Assembly (NCBI RefSeq): GCF_014297285.1
Contig: NZ_JACOQI010000002.1
Span: 124,001 to 188,000, forward strand
Source of the DNA: Dysosmobacter segnis
GTDB taxonomy: Bacteria > Bacillota > Clostridia > Oscillospirales > Oscillospiraceae
DNA: 64,000 nt
Direction of reading: 5' to 3'
In this document: in pieces, positions 60,244-64,000 of the stretch
Numbering within the stretch: the stretch's first letter is position 1
How the letters are laid out: the number at the start of each line of letters is the position of its first letter
The notes under the pieces: model-generated
Database searches by the model: none
Told to the model about the DNA's origin: nothing
What the model saw: only the letters and a program-made list of their open reading frames with translations
Position numbers and translations under genes: made by a program

Positions 60244-63200
60244 TTACTGCTCAGCCAGATGCTTGTATTTGGCATAGCGCTGAGCGCAGAACTCCTCGGC
60301 CTCGGCAAACAGGACCTTGGCAGTCTCGGGGAAGGTTCTGGTCAGAGAAGCGAAACGGGTCTCGCCCATCATGAAGTCCAGCAGCTGGCCATTGGGCTCC
60401 TTGCTGGTCAGGATGAACGGATTCTTACCCTCGGCCTTCAGCTCGGGCACATAGCGCCACAGGGGCCAATAGCCGCACTCGCTGGCCAGCTTCTCCTCCA
60501 GCTGAGCCTGGCTCATGCCCTTGGAGATACCGTGGTTGATGCAGGGAGCGTAAGCGATGAGGATGGAGGGACCGTGATGTGCCTCAGCTTCCTTTAGAGC
60601 CGTGATGAGGTGCTGCTCGTTGGCACCCATAGCGACCTGAGCAACATAGACATTGCCATAAGTCATGGCGATGGCGCCCAGATCCTTCTTGCCGGTTCTC
60701 TTACCGCCGTTGGCGAACTGAGCCACGGCACCCAGCTGAGTGGCCTTGGAAGCCTGACCGCCGGTGTTGGAGTACACCTCGGTATCGACAACCAGGACGT
60801 TCACGTCAGCGCCGGAAGCCAGGACATGGTCCAGACCGCCGAAGCCGATATCGTAAGCCCAGCCGTCGCCGCCGTACATCCAGACGCTCTTCTTGGGCAG
60901 AGCATCCTTGTTGGCCTTCAGGAAGGCGATATCATCAGAGGTCTCAGCAGTGGCGTTCAGAGCAGCCACAACAGCCTCGGACAGAGCACGGGTCTTGTCG
61001 CCGTTATCGCCCTCAGCCAGCCAAGCCTCAAGAGCGCTCTTCAGAGCAGCGTCGGAGGTAGAAGCCACCACAGCCTCGGCGTGAGCAGCCATCTGACGAC
61101 GCATCTGGTCGATGGACAGCTTCATGCCCAGGGCATACTCGGCGTTATCCTCGAACAGGGAGTTGGAGTTGGCAGGACCATGGCCCTTCTCATTGGCCAC
61201 ATAGGGGAAAGAAGGAGTGGAGGAACCCACAACGTAAGCGCAACCGGTAGCGGAGGTAACGAACATCCGGTCACCGAACAGCTGAGACATAAGCTTCATG
61301 TAAGGAGCCTCGCCGCAGCCGGCGCAGGCGCCGCTGAACTCGTACAGAGGACGCTCGAACTGAGAACCGCGGACGGTGAACTTGTCCATGGGGTTGGTCT
61401 TGGTGGACAGGGTCAGGGCATGCTCCCAGTTCTCCTGCTCGGGCATCTGGGTATCCAGCAGCTCCATGACCAGAGCCTTCTCCTTGGCGGGGCAGACATT
61501 GGCGCAGGCGCCGCAGCCCTGGCAGTCCAGAGGATCGACCTGCATACGGAAGGTCAGGCCCTCGAAGCCCTTGCCCTTGGCTTCCTTGGTGACGAAGGCG
61601 GCAGGCTTTGCAGCCTCTTCCTCCGCGTTCAGCAGGAAGGGACGGATAGCAGCATGAGGGCAGACCAGAGCGCACTTGTTGCAGCCAATGCAGTTCTCGG
61701 GAATCCACTGAGGAACCTTCACAGCGATGCCGCGCTTCTCATACTTAGAAGTCTCAGAGGGGGTAACACCATCAGCGTAGGGCATGAACTCGCTCACGGG
61801 GATGGCATCGCCGGCCTGCTTGTTGACGGGGATCTGGATCTCACGGATGTAGTGAGGCAGGCTTGCATCGGGAGCCTTGGTGTCGTCAGCCAGGGTCTTC
61901 CAGGACTCGGGAACGTTGATCTTCACGGCGGCGTCAACACCTCTGTCAACGGCGGCACTGTTCATGTCAACGATCTTCTGGCCCTTCTTGGAGTAGGACT
62001 TGACGATAGCGGCCTTCATGTACTTCACGGCGTCCTCAATGGGGATAATGCCGGAGAGCTTGAAGAAGGCAGCCTGCAGCACGGTGTTGGTGCGGTTGCC
62101 CAGGCCCAGCTCCATAGCGATAGCGGTAGCGTCGATGGTGTAGAAGTTGATCTCACGCTCGGCGATCTGACGCTTCACGCGGTTGGGCAGGTGCTCCTCC
62201 AGCTCAGCGCCGGTCCAGCTGGTGTTCAGCAGGAAGGTGCCGTGAGGCTTGATCTCGGAAACGATATCGAAGTCCTTGATGTAAGAGGTCTTGTGGCAGG
62301 CCACAAAGTCAGCCATGGTGACATAGTAGGTGCTGTGGATGGGCTCATGGCCAAAGCGCAGGTGGGACTTGGTAACGCCGCCGGACTTCTTGGAGTCATA
62401 CTCGAAGTAAGCCTGAGCGTACTGATCGGTGTGGTCACCGATGATCTTGATGGAGTTCTTGTTGGCGCCAACGGTACCGTCGGAGCCCAGGCCCCAGAAC
62501 TTGCAGGAGATGATGGACTTGCCGGCGGTGACGATGTTCTCGCCAACGGGCAGGGACAGATGCGTAACGTCATCGTTGATGCCGACGGTGAAGTGGTTCT
62601 TCTTCTCACCCTTCATGTTGTCGAACACGGCCTTCATCTGGGCAGGAGTGGTATCCTTGGAACCCAGGCCATAACGGCCGCACAGAGCCTCGATGTTGGT
62701 ACGCTTGCCTTCCCACAGGGCGTCGCACACGTCCAGATACAGAGGCTCGCCGGGAGCGCCGGGCTCCTTGGTGCGGTCCAGAACGGTCAGGCACTTGCAG
62801 GTAGCGGGGATCTTCTCCAGCAGACGCTCCATGGAGAAGGGACGGAACAGGTGGACCTGAATGAAGCCGACCTTCTCGCCGCGCTCCACCAGATAATCAA
62901 CAACCTCCAGCAGGGTCTCGCAGACGGAGCCCATAGCCACCACAACGCGCTCAGCATCGGGAGCACCGTAGTAGTTGAACAACTGATAGTTGCGGCCAGT
63001 GACCTCGTTGATCTTGCCCATGTACTCCTCGACAATGGCGGGCAGCGCATCATAGGCGCTGTTGCAGGCCTCGCGGGACTGGAAGAAGGTATCGGGATTC
63101 TGCAGAGTGTTGCGCAGAGTGGGATGCTCGGTGCTCAGGGCATGATCCTTGAAGCGCTGAACAGCGTCCCAATCCAGCATCTTGCCCAGATCCTCATAGT

Positions 63201-63765
63201 CCAGAACCTCGATCTTCTGGATCTCGTGAGAGGTCCGGAAGCCATCGAAGAAATGCTGGAAGGGGATAGAGCCCTTGATGGCAGACAGATGGGCAACGGC
63301 GCCCAAGTCCATGCTCTCCTGCACGCTGGCGGAAGCCAGCTGTGCCCAACCGGTCTGGCGGCAGGCCATGACGTCGGAGTGGTCGCCGAAGATGGACAGA
63401 GAGTGGGTGGCCACGGTACGGGCAGAGACGTGCATAACGCCGGGCAGCTGAGAGCCGGCGATACGGTACATGGGCGGGATCATCAGCAGCAGGCCCTGAG
63501 AAGCAGTGTAGGTGCTGGTCAGGGAGCCGGTCTCCAGAGAGCCGTGCATTGCGCCGGCCGCGCCGGACTCCGCCTGCATCTCGACCAGCTTTACGGGCTG
63601 GCCAAACAGGTTCTTCTTGCCATTGGTAGCCCATGCATCCACATGGTCAGCCATGGGGCTGGAAGGAGTGATGGGGTAAATGGTAGCTACCTCGGTAAAC
63701 GCATAAGATACGTATGCGGCAGCCTCATTACCGTCCATCGTCTTAAACACTTTGTTTTTTGCCAT
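60244..63765 (-). CDS. nifJ: Pyruvate:ferredoxin (flavodoxin) oxidoreductase
   Basis: 1173 residues, the full homodimeric PFOR. Domains in order: pyrimidine-binding domain (start MDGNEAAAYVSYAFTEVATIYPITPSSPM), the gamma-type domain, a two-[4Fe-4S] ferredoxin domain (GCNKCALVCPHAA and CQGCGACANVCP, about 690-770), and the TPP pyrophosphate-binding domain (GDGWAYDIGFGGLDHVLASG). It converts pyruvate and CoA to acetyl-CoA and CO2, reducing ferredoxin or flavodoxin, the central step of anaerobic fermentation. Preceded by AGGAGG. It has a long leader and is monocistronic. Confidence 0.98.
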   Translation of the reverse strand: MAKNKVFKTMDGNEAAAYVSYAFTEVATIYPITPSSPMADHVDAWATNGKKNLFGQPVKLVEMQAESGAAGAMHGSLETGSLTSTYTASQGLLLMIPPMYRIAGSQLPGVMHVSARTVATHSLSIFGDHSDVMACRQTGWAQLASASVQESMDLGAVAHLSAIKGSIPFQHFFDGFRTSHEIQKIEVLDYEDLGKMLDWDAVQRFKDHALSTEHPTLRNTLQNPDTFFQSREACNSAYDALPAIVEEYMGKINEVTGRNYQLFNYYGAPDAERVVVAMGSVCETLLEVVDYLVERGEKVGFIQVHLFRPFSMERLLEKIPATCKCLTVLDRTKEPGAPGEPLYLDVCDALWEGKRTNIEALCGRYGLGSKDTTPAQMKAVFDNMKGEKKNHFTVGINDDVTHLSLPVGENIVTAGKSIISCKFWGLGSDGTVGANKNSIKIIGDHTDQYAQAYFEYDSKKSGGVTKSHLRFGHEPIHSTYYVTMADFVACHKTSYIKDFDIVSEIKPHGTFLLNTSWTGAELEEHLPNRVKRQIAEREINFYTIDATAIAMELGLGNRTNTVLQAAFFKLSGIIPIEDAVKYMKAAIVKSYSKKGQKIVDMNSAAVDRGVDAAVKINVPESWKTLADDTKAPDASLPHYIREIQIPVNKQAGDAIPVSEFMPYADGVTPSETSKYEKRGIAVKVPQWIPENCIGCNKCALVCPHAAIRPFLLNAEEEAAKPAAFVTKEAKGKGFEGLTFRMQVDPLDCQGCGACANVCPAKEKALVMELLDTQMPEQENWEHALTLSTKTNPMDKFTVRGSQFERPLYEFSGACAGCGEAPYMKLMSQLFGDRMFVTSATGCAYVVGSSTPSFPYVANEKGHGPANSNSLFEDNAEYALGMKLSIDQMRRQMAAHAEAVVASTSDAALKSALEAWLAEGDNGDKTRALSEAVVAALNATAETSDDIAFLKANKDALPKKSVWMYGGDGWAYDIGFGGLDHVLASGADVNVLVVDTEVYSNTGGQASKATQLGAVAQFANGGKRTGKKDLGAIAMTYGNVYVAQVAMGANEQHLITALKEAEAHHGPSILIAYAPCINHGISKGMSQAQLEEKLASECGYWPLWRYVPELKAEGKNPFILTSKEPNGQLLDFMMGETRFASLTRTFPETAKVLFAEAEEFCAQRYAKYKHLAEQ

Positions 63766-63937
63766 GAACGTAATTCCTCCTATTATTCTTCCCTGTATTT
63801 AACGCGAAGACTCTCCGCCCTTTGAGGTGGCCCCCTAATCGGGCGGATCAGCCTACTGAGCAAGCTGTATCTTAGAAACTGCTCCTCCGTTCCTACTGAG
63901 GGGCAGGCCATATTAATACAGCTACGTTCTTGATATG
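63766..63937 (-). promoter_or_regulatory. Long structured 5' leader of nifJ
   Basis: About 165 untranslated bases between the promoter and ATG. CCTACTGAG occurs twice on the plus strand (63852-63860 and 63892-63900), and CCGCCC (63816-63821) faces GGGCGG (63840-63845) in a hairpin. No known riboswitch class was recognised. Confidence 0.5.
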
Positions 63938-63967
63938 ATTATAACTCTACACATTGCAAGTTTGCAA
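63938..63967 (-). promoter_or_regulatory. Promoter of nifJ
   Basis: Minus-strand TTGCAA (63962-63967) and a perfect TATAAT (63938-63943) with an 18-base spacer. Confidence 0.65.
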
Positions 63968-64000
63968 GTCCAAAAATGTTTCAAATGACGTAAGCGCTTT

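Noticed and set aside
60610-63825. 1071-codon plus-strand open frame opposite nifJ
   Set aside because: Antisense shadow of a highly expressed gene with biased codons; low-complexity Gly/Leu/His composition and no family.
1-64000. CRISPR array, prophage or complete insertion sequence
   Set aside because: No regularly spaced repeats, Cas, phage structural or transposase genes were seen.

Overview
The window is about 60% G+C chromosome of an obligately anaerobic, endospore-forming member of the Clostridia, most likely an Oscillospiraceae gut bacterium of the Flavonifractor/Oscillibacter/Lawsonibacter kind. The evidence is Firmicutes operon order (rsgA-prkC-prpC-rlmN-rsmB-fmt-def-priA-rpoZ-gmk-remA-yicC), sporulation genes (yunB, spoIVFA/spoIVFB with a sigma-E-like promoter), the cdaA-cdaR c-di-AMP pair, anaerobic metabolism (class III ribonucleotide reductase, pyruvate:ferredoxin oxidoreductase, an A-type flavoprotein) and a type A RNase P RNA. 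The genus is an inference.

Region by region. 1-16450 (minus strand) is a long housekeeping run: c-di-AMP synthesis (cdaA, cdaR), an RseC-like protein, a DUF5685/DnaJ pair, then RNA processing, replication restart, translation-start enzymes, rRNA methylation and the PrkC/PrpC/RsgA signalling module. 16600-16950 holds a hairpin-rich intergenic element. 16952-18327 is a cysteine desulfurase with a Se/S-carrier-like partner. 18454-24045 (minus) is murD-yunB-ligA-small membrane gene-ispD-ispF. 24299-28939 (plus) carries degV, rnpB, dinB, the 5-formyl-THF cyclo-ligase gene and glyA. 29109-33173 (minus) is trpS-tagO-wecB and an unknown anchored protein; 33360-35883 (plus) is gltX-asnA. 35988-42668 has an oxygen-scavenging flavoprotein, DUF4330, a two-domain glycosyltransferase/pyruvyltransferase, a CLC transporter and an acyltransferase-fold protein. 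42793-44293 is spoIVFA-spoIVFB beside tRNA-Pro(CGG), next to an AT-rich gene that looks acquired.

45372-50222 is the most coherent system in the window. An NrdR-type box precedes nrdG-nrdD-trxB-flavodoxin-small membrane gene, and NrdD carries a glutaredoxin-like domain at its C-terminus. One operon therefore appears to encode a class III ribonucleotide reductase together with its activase and candidate electron donors for both.

From 50421 on the genes are more accessory: a DUF1003 protein, a PucR regulator, Hsp20, a doubly frameshifted lipoprotein, a HAD phosphatase, a P-type ATPase behind a yybP-ykoY (manganese) riboswitch, a YjbR protein and an XRE/zinc-ribbon regulator. The window ends with a large pyruvate:ferredoxin oxidoreductase gene behind a long leader. 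No CRISPR array, intact insertion sequence or prophage was seen. Promoter and terminator calls come from reading consensus hexamers and stems by eye.
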